DNA of 64,000 nucleotides, from assembly GCF_033807575.1 (NCBI RefSeq), contig NC_084723.1, forward strand, positions 1,679,247 through 1,743,246, written 5' to 3'. Each line of letters starts with the position of its first letter. Position 1 is the first letter of the stretch. The stretch comes from Cydia pomonella (Eukaryota; Arthropoda; Insecta; Lepidoptera; Tortricidae). Under the pieces are notes generated by a model. That model saw only the letters and a list, made by a program, of their open reading frames with translations, made no database searches and was not told the DNA's origin. The position numbers and the translations under genes are program-made. Shown in pieces: positions 43,657 through 55,057 of this stretch.

Positions 43657-43692
43657 ACGACCTGTCTGGCTTAGTGGGTAGTGATTCTGCTT
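43657..43692 (+). mobile_element. SINE S1 head fragment
   Basis: acgacctgtctggcttagtg ggtagtgattctgct only. Confidence 0.6.
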
Positions 43693-43863
43693 CATCGAAA
43701 ACCGGGAAGTGGGTCAAATTTAACTTGCAAGATTTGTCCCATACATACTAACAAGCAAGTTGTTAAAAGCTTGTAAAAAAACCTGAATTAGTGCCATTAT
43801 GATTTAACGCTAGTTAAGGCAAAGTTGTATTAAAGTACAACGGTACCGTGAATAATGCTCTTT

Positions 43864-44034
43864 ATAAATAAATAAATATTATAGGACATTATTACACAAA
43901 TTGACTAAGTCCCACAGTAAGCTCAATAAGGCTTGTGTTGAGGGTACTTAGATAACGATATATATATAATATATAAATACTTAAATACATAGAAAACATC
44001 CATGACTCAGGAATAAATATCCATGCTCATCACA
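43864..44034 (-). mobile_element. SINE S1, 3' two-thirds
   Basis: From the tail to catgctcatcacacg; it abuts an inverted second copy. Confidence 0.8.
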
Positions 44035-44040
44035 CGCATC

Positions 44041-44163
44041 ATCTATGTATTTAAGTATTTATAAATATGTATATATGCTAAGTAGTCGTACCCACAACAC
44101 AAGCTTTATTGAGCTTACTGTGGGACTTAGTCAATTTGTGTAATAATGTTCCATAATATAACA
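44041..44163 (+). mobile_element. SINE S1, 3' half, inverted partner
   Basis: From tctatgtatttaagtattta to gtaataatgttccataat. With 43864-44034 it makes a hairpin of about 120-bp arms. Confidence 0.8.
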
Positions 44164-44298
44164 AAAATACAATATACCTCGGTGTGTCTAATTAATAAAA
44201 AGAACCGTGAGCGTGAGCTTGATTCCAATTTTAGTAACTTTTGACATTGACATATCAGATCCTTATTTATACCAGATCTAATTCGTACCTATCCTGTT

Positions 44299-44493
44299 CT
44301 GTACCTCTAGTGTAAATAAATTCGATTTCGAAACGTGACGTACGCGTTTGCGTTTAGTCTCATTTTGTATTGGATTTAGAAAGAGCGCGCCAAGCGGGAC
44401 GTTTTGGAAACTCAAAATCCTATACAAAATGAGACTTAACGCAAACGCGTTCGTCACGTTATGATGTCGATCAAAGTTACACTAGGGGTACTG
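44299..44493. mobile_element. MITE-B copy 5
   Basis: Ends ctgtacctctagtgtaaa / ttacactaggggtactg; interior almost identical to copy 1 at 14803. Confidence 0.82.
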
Positions 44494-44495
44494 AG

Positions 44496-44667
44496 TCGAT
44501 AGCGAAACGTGACGTACGCGTTTGCGTTAAGTCTCATTTTGTATGGGTTTTTGAACAGCGCGCCAAGCGGGACGTTTTGGAAAGTCAAAAATCTCATACA
44601 AAATGACACTTAACGCAAACGCGTACGTGACGTTTCGCTGTCGAAAATATTTACACTAGGGGTACTG
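44496..44667. mobile_element. MITE-B copy 6, tandem to copy 5
   Basis: Starts gtcgatagcgaaacgtgacg without an outer terminus and ends ttacactaggggtactg, giving a head-to-tail pair that shares a junction terminus. Confidence 0.78.
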
Positions 44668-44903
44668 AGAATTAGAATACGCCTGTCAGATGTGCGCGCT
44701 TTTTTTGCTACAAAGCGGAAAATATGTTGTTATCGGCTACACTCGTAGCGCGTAGCTCGCGCTGGCTGTGCATGGTGTGAACACATTCATCGCTGACCTA
44801 CAGGCGTAGCGCTACGTCGTAGCTGATAACATAGGTTTCCGGTATGTAGAGGAAATGCTTTGTAGAGGCAAAACGATATCGTGTCGTGATGAGCGCTGAA
44901 TGG

Positions 44904-45174
44904 CGGCCCGATTCGAAGAATGAGATACGATAACGATAAGTTCTGGTTTAGATAAGTTCTCATTTAGGTAGATATCGTTTGTATGTCGTATAATTGACAG
45001 AAGCAGCTCGAGTCGGGCAACCAATGTCACTTTGACGTTAGAAATATCTTAGATAGATTTTATTGGGCTCACAGCGGAATCGAAATAAACGTCAATTTTG
45101 AGATGTCGATGTCGTTTAGTTATCGATCTTTTAAAGCTCTTAAACGTGTCTTAATCATCCTTCGAATCGGGCCG
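44904..45174. mobile_element. MITE-C copy 1
   Basis: Ends cggcccgattcgaagaatga and catccttcgaatcgggccg are inverted; body has tcgtttgtatgtcgtataat and cgtttagttatcgatctttt. Confidence 0.75.
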
Positions 45175-45177
45175 TGA

Positions 45178-45305
45178 GTTAACTACGTATAGTTAGGATG
45201 AACTTTGTCAACAAATTCTATCCTTATACCTGTGCCTGTTATTTTCTCAAACGTTTTTTTAATGCACCCTTTTAAAGTTTTATGGCGCCAAACGCGGGCA
45301 CACTT
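45178..45305 (+). mobile_element. MITE-J half copy
   Basis: gttaactacgtatagttagg ... tttaaagttttatggcgcca matches one terminal repeat of the element at 58618-59172. Confidence 0.55.
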
Positions 45306-45325
45306 AGTAAATTAAGCATTGGGGT

Positions 45326-45405
45326 CTGAGGAAGCCTCGACATGCCTGAGGACGCCTCGATATGCCTCAGGACGCCTCGACATGCCTGAAGACGCTTCGG
45401 TAATA
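45326..45405 (+). repeat. 20-bp tandem repeat, 4 units
   Basis: Unit ctgaggacgcctcgacatgc; the last unit is degenerate. Each unit contains the small palindrome gaggcgtcctcag-like core. Confidence 0.8.
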
Positions 45406-45530
45406 TGCCAAAGGATTGCCATGCCGTCTGTCTAATCTTTGTCTTTCTCTTTTTATATAAAGTTATGGACGGTCACGTGGTTAGACTTCCCTCTTAAGCG
45501 GTTAACGACTCCACCATTGATTGCATCATT

Positions 45531-45923
45531 GGGCATGTGCACAAATCACGCGAGGTTCGATAGGGGGGGAGGGGGGTTTCGAAAAAATCACGACAGATCA
45601 CGTTGGGGGAGGGGGGGTATAAGGCGACCTCACGTGTATTTTTTCATAGTGAACGAAACTAAGAAAAAATATCTTCCTCATATTTTTTCTTTCGTTAAAC
45701 ATAAATCTTCACTTGGCACTTGATAATAGCGAGTATAAACAAGATTGACTGTATACACTACTATTTAACTTCAAATTAGGTCGAATGAAAAAATAAAATA
45801 AAAATACACGTGGTGGTGGGGGGGGGGGGGGGGGGGGTAGCCAATAACCTCACCAAATATCACCAAGGGGGAGGGGGGTCAAAAAAGTAGCCGAAAAAAC
45901 CTCGCGTGATTTGTGCACAGGCC
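45531..45923. mobile_element. MITE-H with long G tracts
   Basis: Ends gcatgtgcacaaatcacgcg and cgcgtgatttgtgcacaggc are inverted, followed by agg / cct. Inside are several G6-G8 tracts and a run of 20 G at 45818-45837. A fragment is at 25920-25953. Confidence 0.7.
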
Positions 45924-46193
45924 TATTTCTGTCCAAATACATTACGTAAACAGAGTTTGACAGTTCGAATTTAAATGTGGTACCTAATTATAGTCGTGTC
46001 ATCCACGATGGCGCGCAGATTTGTCAAATCTAACCTTTAATAATATGTCAATACCAGTCAAGTCACGCGTCTTATTGAATGACACGATATATAGGAAAAA
46101 CAAGATAAAGAAAGTACCTACAAGTAGAAGAGGACATAAAATATTTCTTACAGAAATAGTATGGACTTTTAGGAAAAAACCGTAAAACCGTGG

Positions 46194-46321
46194 TTAGCGT
46201 GCCAATCGTTTACGCTCTGGAGCGAACGAAACGCAACTGTCTCTTTCGTACTAATATGGAAGAGTGATAGAGAGAGATGACTACGTTACGTTACGGAGCG
46301 TCAACGATTGGTACGTTAGCT
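46194..46321. mobile_element. palindromic MITE
   Basis: Ends ttagcgtgccaatcgtttac and gtcaacgattggtacgttag pair; next gctctggagcg / cgttacggagc. Confidence 0.6.
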
Positions 46322-46364
46322 AGGCACCCTGGTCCCGGCGTGGAAGTTCTTTTCATATCTTTAT

Positions 46365-46500
46365 TTATTTTAAACTTTATTGCACATAAAAAGAGTACAA
46401 CAGGCGGACTTAATGCCACTAGGCATTTTCTACCATTGAACCATAAGGCAAAACAGAAAAGCTTCAAGGTGGGTGCAATGAATACACAAAAAACCATAAC
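46365..46500 (-). repeat. LINE 3' end, minus orientation
   Basis: tttaaactttattgcacata then acaacaggcggacttaatgc; class as 25034. Confidence 0.5.
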
Positions 46501-47059
46501 TTTTGAGCAAAGTAAAATTGCTAAATTAATACTATAGAATGTTTAATATCTTTCGCAGTATCTCTAAAGCACAGACGTACAAAACGATGAACAACATCTT
46601 TATTAATTTGTATTAAAACCTTGCAAGCATCTACATTCAAAATTACCAACATTTTCTTCACAACTCAGTTACATATAGTTTCTTTTCAAACGAATATATT
46701 TCGAAGGTACCACACTCGTATCCTATAGTACCTTTCGTGTCCCAGCCAAATTAAGTATCTACTTTTCAAGCGACCAGTTAAGCCTGAACCTTAAACAACC
46801 TCTATTTATTTAGAACCTAGGGCTCAATCTATCTAGTAAACCTAAAGTGAGAACTGCGTTATGAATGAGTCGGGAATCGATCGCGTGACCTTGCCGCCAG
46901 GTCACATTCAGAATGTTTAGGTAAATTAGGCAGCCTGTATAACCTAGATCTGTATATTGTTTGTTTGGGAAAAAATTATGTTGGGCTGTAGCCAAGTCTA
47001 GTCATTCATATAGATAAACACATTGACATATATCTAAGGACGGGCTTTATGGGCACTAA

Positions 47060-47466
47060 CGGCCCGATTAGAAGAATGAGAAACGATAACGATAGTTCTG
47101 GTTTAGATAAGTTCTTATTTATATATCGTTTGTATGTCGTATAATTGACGAAAGCAGCTCGATTCGGGTAACCAATGTTACTTTGACTTTTTTTTGTTTT
47201 TTTTTTTGTATGGAGGATAGGCAGACGTTTGACCACGATCACACCTGATGGTAAGTGATGATGAGGTATGTGGTGGAGCACGCTTACCTACGACCTTTTT
47301 ACTCTAGCCATGATGAGATTCAGATTGTACTCATGCGGAAACACAGACTCGGGCATAAGGAATGTCGAATATCGTAGATAAATCTTATTGGGATCACAGC
47401 GGGATCGAAATACGTCAATTTTGACATGTCGTTTAGTTATCGATCTTTTAAAGATCATTCCAAGAT
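47060..47466. mobile_element. MITE-C copy 2 with insertion
   Basis: Follows copy 1 closely on both sides of a foreign piece at 47189-47368 (tttgtatggaggataggcag, cacctgatggtaagtgatga), a separate dispersed repeat with a T-rich border. The right terminus is lost. Confidence 0.65.
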
Positions 47467-47482
47467 GTGAATGGTGCTAGTT

Positions 47483-47632
47483 CAGTGGTGTCACTCACGA
47501 ATTCGAGCCAATCGTGCAGTCTAACGCAACTAGTAGCGACAATTCGCGCGCGTGATGCGAACTCCTCAACCAATCACATTGCGGCGTTAGACTGCACGAT
47601 TGCCTCGAATTCGTGTGCGTGACACTGTACTG
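47483..47632. mobile_element. palindromic MITE (gaattcga arms)
   Basis: cagtggtgtcactcacgaattcgag and inverted cctcgaattcgtgtgcgtgaca arms, then aatcgtgcagtctaacgc / gcgttagactgcacgatt, a perfect inner pair. Confidence 0.7.
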
Positions 47633-47879
47633 GCCCCATTCTTATTGCCCGTAAGACCCGTCCTTAGATATTATGTCAATGGATAAACAATAATATATTT
47701 ATTGACCGAGCAACAGGAAAGTTTCAGCTCAGGCAAACAAATAAACTGTAAGCAGGATGGATGGATAGTTTTATTATAGATTTTTGTTGATTCAGTTTTT
47801 AGAATGTGTTCAAAATCGTGGCGCCATCATGTTTCGCGATGCCTTCAGCCAAAGAAAGATGATTGATTGACATGATTAA

Positions 47880-48110
47880 ATTGCGTAAAATCTAAGACAA
47901 TTTCGTGCTTTGAATTTAACAGGTAAACGAGATGGCGCTGTAAAGCTTCATACATTTTGCGGTAACTCTGGCTGCCAAAAGTTGACGTTTGACAATTCAG
48001 TGACCGCAAAACATATGGCACAGTACAGCGCCATCTGGTTTCAATATCATACTAAGAGGCACGTTTTTTTCTTAGACTCTATTACAATCAATTATCTTTG
48101 CTACAACTCA
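47880..48110 (+). repeat. ggcgctgta repeat
   Basis: gcgtaaaatctaagacaatt, gagatggcgctgtaaagctt, cagtacagcgccatctg, acgtttttttcttagac; matches 62648-62880 throughout. Internal ggcgctgta...tacagcgcc is inverted. Confidence 0.65.
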
Positions 48111-48669
48111 CAGAGTCCCGTCCGAATAACGTCGTCGTATCCAACTCGGGAGTCGGGTGTCGATTGGCTATTAATAAATCTGTTATTGATAAGTAGTGGT
48201 GACTTAGACTTATTTTTAATCTTATCTTAGACTCATTTTGGAAGTTAAAAAAACTTTAATTTTGAAACTGATTTCTTGTATGTTTTCCATGAATGTTTAT
48301 AGTGTCCAATTTGTTTTGATAAACTGCTCGTTTTCTTTATCTAACTAGAATTTGATAAACAAATTGAACATGTGTCATCAACACAATAAAATTGCGCTCC
48401 TAAATTTAATTCATTTGTCAAAAACAATTTTTTCAGTGTTTCATGATTCATGTGCGACATTTGAATGTACGGATTGCTCTCAGCTGCGCTACTAGGAGAC
48501 TAGCAGGCCAATTCGAACCTACACTGACATTAACTAAATGGTTTCATTTAGTATTCCGATTTTAGTGTACGTTCGAATTAGCTTGTAGCGTTTAGGTCGA
48601 TATGAGTGAGATGGCACCATAATATTTATTAATTTATTATTATGTATACCATTCGTTATGATATGAAAT
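48111..48669. other. intronic or intergenic sequence, nothing firm
   Basis: Short fragments only; no exon-like patch. Confidence 0.35.
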
Positions 48670-48790
48670 TGAAGGAAGCGAAAGAGGTATGTCAGGATCG
48701 TAGCAAGTAGAAATCCGTGGTCTCCGCCTACCTCTTCGGGAAATAGGCGTGATTATATGTACATATTATGTATGTATACCATTTATGATT
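48670..48790 (+). repeat. LINE-tail module (atttcccggagg family), single
   Basis: gcgaaagaggtatgtcagga ... aaataggcgtgattatatgt is the reverse complement of the unit tandemly repeated at 63393-63940. Confidence 0.6.
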
Positions 48791-49009
48791 ACACATGAAA
48801 CCTACCACCTATCGCATGAACACTTATGTACAGCGGTATCATGGTCGCATTTTTATCACCTGTCATGTCATGCGTCTCTTTTGCTCTTACATACTTGTTA
48901 GAACGTGACAGGCATGATGACAGATCATAAAAATAATAATAAATTCATAAATATGATGGCGTATTTACAAGTGCGACAGACGTGGTTCGCGGTAGGCCCT
49001 CAGGTGTCG

Positions 49010-49200
49010 TAACATCTTGCTTCTCCTATTCCTCACGGTATTTAATAAGAACAATATTTCTGCCACCATACTCAGAACAGTCAGAACCTCTTCATTCGTC
49101 TTTCTTTCCATCCTCCGCCAACACCACTTTTCAAAAGCTTCCAACCTTTTTTCTGTCTTTTTGTCTCAGTGTCCATGTCTCACTCTCACTCGGGATGTAT
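49010..49200 (-). mobile_element. LINE reverse-transcriptase C-terminal fragment
   Basis: Minus-strand translation gives ETWTLRQKDRKKV, then after a frameshift FEKWCWRRMERKTNEEVL and VRNRRSKMLRHL. This is the pattern of the region after the catalytic core in RTE-like retrotransposon polyproteins. No host gene function. Confidence 0.75.
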
Positions 49201-50097
49201 TTTATTATGATCATCATAATCATCATCATATCAGCCCTTTATCTCCCACTACTGATCATAGGCCTCTCTTCAAGTACTCCACTTGTGTCGGTCCTGAGCT
49301 AATCTCATCCAGAAGTGACCTTACCGCGTAAGTATACCAGCCTCATAGTCTGTCATCATCATCATCATTTAAGAGCATGGCTCTTGTCGGTGGAGTAGAC
49401 GCCATTTTTCGCGGTCCTCGGCCAAGTTCTGTCTGTGTAGCCTGTAAGGACTAGAGGATCTGTGAGCTGTAGACCTCACGTTAAGCTTAGAAAATATAGA
49501 AGTGAAAAATACTTCCTTCGTCGAGTCTTTATCACAGTGAACCCACTATAGTCTTAAGCACCAAAGACCCTATTGGCGATTTAGTCCTTAATACTTATTT
49601 CAACATTTTGACTATTTTCCAAAAACTGGACCGAGGAAAAAAATATTTAATCATAGGATTCATAGATTCGTAGATCACGATAATCAGGTAAGAATTGCAA
49701 CATATAGAAGAGAACATCCCGACATACGAAAACATTAACAAACATAATTAAATCTCTTATCTCTTTTAGTCTGTTTATGTCTTAGAATCATTCGGACTAG
49801 TACCAATCGAGTAATCGGTACCTAACATCAACATTCGTACATATGGCCGTTATTGCAGTCATGTGAGAGGCAATTTTATGGTTTAATCAGTTCTTGTGAC
49901 GCATCATTTCAGCCCGGCAGTGTGAGTTTTTCGTTCAATGAACAAGTCGTAATAAGGTGAGATGGGGTGAGACGAACACCGGGGCAAAAATAACACTTTA
50001 TGTAATCGTCATAAAATAAAATCTTTCTTTTGTTATGTTGTTATACTTTTGTATGTCATAGTTTATCACGAATAAATGCAATGATTTCTGATTTCTG
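49201..50097. other. mixed sequence with (cat)n pieces
   Basis: Contains catcatcatcatcattt followed by aagagcatggctcttgtcgg at 49345-49400, probably another retroposon end; the rest is unrecognised. Confidence 0.35.
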
Positions 50098-50357
50098 AAA
50101 ATAAATATTATAGGACATTATTACACAAATTGACTAAGTTCCACCGTAAGATCAATAAGGCTTGTGTTGTGGGTGCTTAAGACAACGATATATATAATAT
50201 ATACATATTTATGAATACTTAAATACATAGAAAACACCCATGACTCAGGAACAAATATCCATGCTCATCACACGAATAAATGCCCTTACCAGGATTTGAA
50301 CCCGGGACCATCAGCTTCGTAGGCAGGGTCACTACCCTCTAGGCCAAACCGGTCGTC
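50098..50357 (-). mobile_element. SINE S1 copy, full length
   Basis: All blocks are present from the tail to the gacgaccggtttggcctaga head. Confidence 0.84.
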
Positions 50358-50401
50358 AAATAATAAGAAATATAATTATAACAAAAGTTAAATCGAAATT
50401 T

Positions 50402-50713
50402 GTATTTATACAAAGAAAACACCCATGACTCAGGAACAAATATCCATGCTCATCACAGGAATGCCCTTATCAGTGTGGCTACCACTAGTTCGACACTGAC
50501 ATAAACGCTATGTCGAGAACGTAACTTACTATCTATGCATCTCGCTCGTACTCGCATATAATTGCGAGAGAGATCTATAGAAAGTAAATTACCTTTTCAA
50601 TAGCGTATATGTTAGTTTTGACACTGTCCGGTGTACGGGTACAGGATTTGAACTCAGAACCTTCGGCTTCATAGGCCAGGTCACTACACTACCCACTAGG
50701 CCAGACAGGTCGC
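50402..50713 (-). mobile_element. SINE S1 copy split by a MITE
   Basis: 50402-50473 is the body part; the B box and head resume at 50642-50713 (aggatttgaactcagaacct ... gccagacaggtcgcc). Confidence 0.72.
50474..50641. mobile_element. small TIR MITE nested in S1
   Basis: Arms gttcgacactgacataaacgct and agcgtatatgttagttttgaca pair; a cag stands at both borders. Confidence 0.6.
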
Positions 50714-52159
50714 CAAGTGTTAATCTAGCCTCTATTGCATAGTTTTATCTTGCCTCTAGCAAATTAAACTAAGTTATTCTTACCCCATTTAACTTTATTT
50801 CGATTATTGTGGTACCAAAGGAAAGGAATTAACCTTTTTAAGGGGAAACATTAGTGGTCATTTTTCCATACATACTTTCTCGGCGTTTTCTTCTCTGGAT
50901 TTTTGCCTGTGTCTGTACGTTTTTTTTTTGTTTTGTATTCTTATTTTGATAAAAACTAGGTTTCTTCAAACAGCGCTAAAACGGCCAAATAAATGTGCCG
51001 TAAACACACGCCTGGCATACAAAATCGGTTATATTAACCGTAAAAATTAATACGATCAGACACTGATAATTTCTTTCTCATTCCGTTCCCAAAATTTGGA
51101 AAGGAGGAAAATGACGAGACCAAACTTCAATTTCTAAGATTTTTACGTCGGCTTTTTGGACGGAGCTGCTGTTGTCCTTATCGCACATTTTTGAGGTAGA
51201 CGGAACCTACTAGAAAGACAGCAACATTGATTTAAATTTTTTTAATATGAAAAGAGGCTTAACTAATATTTCCTCTTAAGTTATGGTGATGAACTGTTTT
51301 CTGTGTCACCACTGCGGGCTAAGCACGGCGCATTTATCACCTGTCACGTTCTAACAAGTATGTAAGTGCGAAAGTGACAGGTATAAAAATGCAACCATGC
51401 TGCCACCACTGGTGTAGGATTCGTCAGACTAAATTGGTGATAATGCATTTCCTTTCTTTAACTTCAGCATTGAATCGAAAATCAAATAGTTATGTTCAAT
51501 TTTATTGCGAATACAAAACAATAATTGAAATATGTTACATTCTACGAGAACGGATTCGATGTTTCTGAGAGAGAGCAGTAAAAATATTATATGCAGTTCA
51601 ATTTATTGTGATATAGATTTCTTGTTAAAATTGTTTTATTTTTTTTTTGGGCGAAGTTGGGCTTTAAGAGGCTGTCAACACCCAATGTCCTTGAAATTGA
51701 TGTTACTTAAACAGTTTTTTAAGAAAGACTATTTATTTTAGTCAAGTAAGAAAATATATGTTTATATTAATTATATTTCAAAGACCGTGGTTGTACTCGA
51801 TACATGATTGAACGAAATCGGCTCGATAGAAAATAATTGCAAAGATTGGTCTTAAAATCACAATTAAACGGTTCTATGTCTTTATTGTTTTGACTTATGG
51901 GTCTGCAATTAAAATCACAATTTCAAAACATTTATATCTAAACCGCTGACGAGTAAAATATTACACTAATAATCCACTTTTTTTAAAATAAATAATTTTC
52001 TTATTATTCCCTTGCCCATGCCCAGTAACATGCGACAGTTCTATCTCATTTACTCCGATACAAATAGACAGTGTGCGCGCTTTAGGTATGGACAGCCTCT
52101 TAACGGTGTAGTTAGGTTAGATTACATGCTGAAAGCAAAAACTGTTAGATGCGGTAGAT
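50714..52159. other. AT-rich sequence
   Basis: A copy of the tcactttcgcac-type palindrome lies at about 51310-51415; no gene signal. Confidence 0.35.
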
Positions 52160-53235
52160 AATTTTTTAACCCCAATGAATCGCAACTTGGTAACTTGGGG
52201 TTTGATTAAAACTAAAGTCGATACCACCGGCAAAACACTGATTTATAGATACTTAGGGATTTACTAGACTAATTAAAACACAAAATATGACTTCGCTAAT
52301 CCGTGAAAAGATAACGTGCTAGTCAATCAGTGCTAACCCGTTATACTTACTTGCGTATTTTTACATGCAATTAATGTCCCACCCTCCCACCGCAACAATA
52401 AATACGCAAAGAAATATATCAATCCATCACCGAAAGTACAAAACTCGACAAGTGTTTCGCCTCTCTACGAGGCATCCTCAGGAGATGTTGACAGTCCGAA
52501 GTCCGACGACTGAAACTCTGTTGTGTCTGTGTACCTACGTTTCGGAGGCGAACCACGTGTCGAGGTTGTACTTTTGGTGGTGAATTGTTATACACCGTGT
52601 TTTTTTTTATTTGCGTTAATGTCAAGGGTGCATTCCTGAGCTTAAATTAAGTAACTTTCTCAAAGACGCCGGTATTCTAATTAACTCCATTTCGGAGATA
52701 ATCAATATTTTATTTTTATCTTAAAAAGCCCTTACGAGTGTGTACACTTACCTTAGGGCCCGTTCACATATTGATTAGTGTTTAGTACGGGTTAATACAT
52801 TTGCTACTAAACGTAAGTACTATCTCTATCAGTTTTCAATTGTTTGATTGAGATAAATGTAATGCCCGTGCATCAACAACGCTGTATTATGCAACATTTA
52901 ATTACTTTTTATAATAATAAAAAAAAAATTGTTTTTTTTTTTGGAAAATAACTATGTCATGTAGTTTTCTTAAACGTACTTACCAATACCCCGAAGTTAA
53001 CGGAATTCAATAAAAACACGGTGTATTTATTTATTTGAGTATTTATTTTTGCGGTGGGAGGGTGGGAACATTAATAGCATGTAAAAATACGCAAGTAAGT
53101 ATAACGGGTTAGCAATGATTGACTAGCACGTCATCTTTTTGCGGATTAGCAAATTTTTTTTTAGTTATGATAAAAGTGTTGATGCTCCCGGCAAATAGCA
53201 AAACACTGGTTTATAGATACTTAGGAATTTACAAT
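52160..53235. mobile_element. fold-back element with direct outer repeats
   Basis: Core arms (52287-52405 and inverted 53030-53150) contain gctagtcaatcagtgctaac and gtcccaccctcccaccgcaa. A 35-bp block gcaaaacactg.tttatagat at 52230 and 53198 is in direct orientation. A smaller fold-back with gtacaaaactcgacaagtgt / cacgtgtcgaggttgtactt (52437-52573) lies within. Confidence 0.6.
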
Positions 53236-53562
53236 ACTAATCCTCTTTTATTGCACAAACTGAAAAAATGTACATGGAAACAACACTACTATACTGTACT
53301 ATACAATACAAAGTCACACTTTAATAATTACTATCATATCTATGATATATTATATAACAAAACTTACGTCCGATTCTACGCCCCATTTTGCTATTTTAAT
53401 GTCATGGAAGACTGACATGATATTCATCAAAATTGACTCAATAATGACAACTCGCGTTATTATTACGAATAGCCAGTGAGCGTAAAATTTAGATTTCAGC
53501 CAGATAGCGTGTATCCTGGTGCCACGGTTGATCTGAAAACGTGATATTACTTACGTAGTTAT

Positions 53563-54036
53563 TTGTAGGTATATACAGAAGCGCTGGTTGCCTAGCGGTA
53601 AGAGCATGCGACTTGCAATCCGGAAGTCGCGGGTTCAAACCCCGGCTCGTACCAATGAGTTTTTCGGGACTTAGTACGGTCACGTCTGAAAATATTGATA
53701 CGAAAAAGTGGCAAAAATATGTATACACATCTTTATTGCCCATATATTAAGGTAGTGTATACATATTTTTGGCACATTTTTCGTACCGATATTTTTATAT
53801 CGAAATATCACTTGATATTCACCAGTCGCTTTTCGGCGAAGGAAAACATCGTGAGGAAACCGGAGTAATCCCAATAGTGCCTAATTTACCCTCTAGGTTG
53901 GAAGGGCAGATGGCAGTCGCTTTCGTAAAAACTAGTGCCTACGCCAAACCTAGGGGATTAGTTGTCAAGCAGACCTCAAGCTCCAATGAGCCGGGACAAT
54001 GCGAGGAAGAAGAAGAAGAATTGTAGGTATATACAG
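53563..54036 (+). mobile_element. SINE S2 copy with 16-bp target duplication
   Basis: S2 (53581-54020) is flanked by perfect copies of ttgtaggtatatacag. Its tail is (gaa)n. A palindromic MITE interrupts it at 53676-53797. The long duplication shows L1-like target-primed insertion. Confidence 0.9.
53676..53797. mobile_element. palindromic MITE nested in SINE S2
   Basis: Arms gatacgaaaaagtggcaaaa atatgtatacac and gtgtatacatatttttggca pair. Same family as 15688-15775. Confidence 0.7.
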
Positions 54037-54952
54037 CTGACAACGAAAACTGTCGTCGGATTTGAGCCCATAACACATCTTTGGATTGCCGGTGTGATGG
54101 ACCGTCCGTAATTTACAGCGAATATTATCACTGCAATCATGATAACATGTGTGTAACGATCTAAAATACTTTGAAAGGTTTACAATCCTAACCAACCCTC
54201 TAACTACAAAATATTTTTTTTTGTTTTGGTCATTTATTTACATACTTACCTACTCCGTCGGGTCAGAGACCCAAAATGAGACTCGGCCACCATGTCGCTC
54301 CAGCAGTACCTGGGGTGCCCAAGAGGACGACGTCCTCCTGCTAGGCGGTCCAGCCCGCGTAGCTAACATGCTAACATTATTTTTATAAATCCAATGGTGT
54401 TAATGGTTATAAAATAATATAATTGTACTTATTAGAGATGAATAAGAATAACATAACAACATTTATTATTTCGTCATACCTTCCGTACTACTTGGACACG
54501 TTAGACGAAACTAGTGCCAAACTCGTCTTCAGCTGAGTCTAGACAATCTAAACATACATAATTAGATTAAATATTTTAGCTACATTATTTTCAACTCTAT
54601 TTATAAATGATATTAAGTTCAAAGTTCAAGAACAATAATCCTAGATCTTTTTGTTTAGGCCAGTTTTAAAATGAACTTTATGCATATTACCTAAGGTTCA
54701 GAATAAAATGTAATATTATGTTGCAGCAATGTCAAGGCCAGGATTTGGAGTAAAATAAACCGGTGCTTGACCTTTCGTCATATCACTAAGTGGCCGATTA
54801 TGTTGTAACGATTTGATTTGGTTTTCATCCCACTTTTTTTATTTATTCTTTATTCAAATGGGCCTAGCAACAAGCACTTTTAAATTGTTTTAAGTTTTGC
54901 ACATATCATCTTAATCTAATCAGAGTAATTTTTGATGCAGTTAGATAGAGTT
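54037..54952. other. sequence without recognised features
   Basis: A short SINE- or LINE-end-like opening (tttattctttattcaaatgg) lies at 54843; no coding exon seen. Confidence 0.35.
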
Positions 54953-55057
54953 AGATATCGTCGGGGATAGTGCAATACCGCGCAAACAATGTACAAGGTA
55001 ATTGGACCTTACTGCATTTGTTAGTTACGCGGTATTGCACTATCCCCGACGATATGT
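54953..55057. mobile_element. hairpin element with near-perfect arms
   Basis: gatatcgtcggggatagtgcaataccgcg is repeated inverted as cgcggtattgcactatccccgacgatatg; the loop is about 45 bp. Confidence 0.72.

Larger units (their letters stand above)
47021..47682. mobile_element. outer TIR element hosting two other MITEs
   Basis: Left end cattgacatatatctaagga cgggct and right end acccgtccttagatattatg tcaatg are inverted. Between them lie MITE-C copy 2 and a palindrome (47483-47632). Confidence 0.6.

Noticed and set aside
48982..49331. two plus-strand frames of about 105 codons
   Set aside because: They are antisense to a LINE reverse-transcriptase fragment and run into a simple cat repeat.
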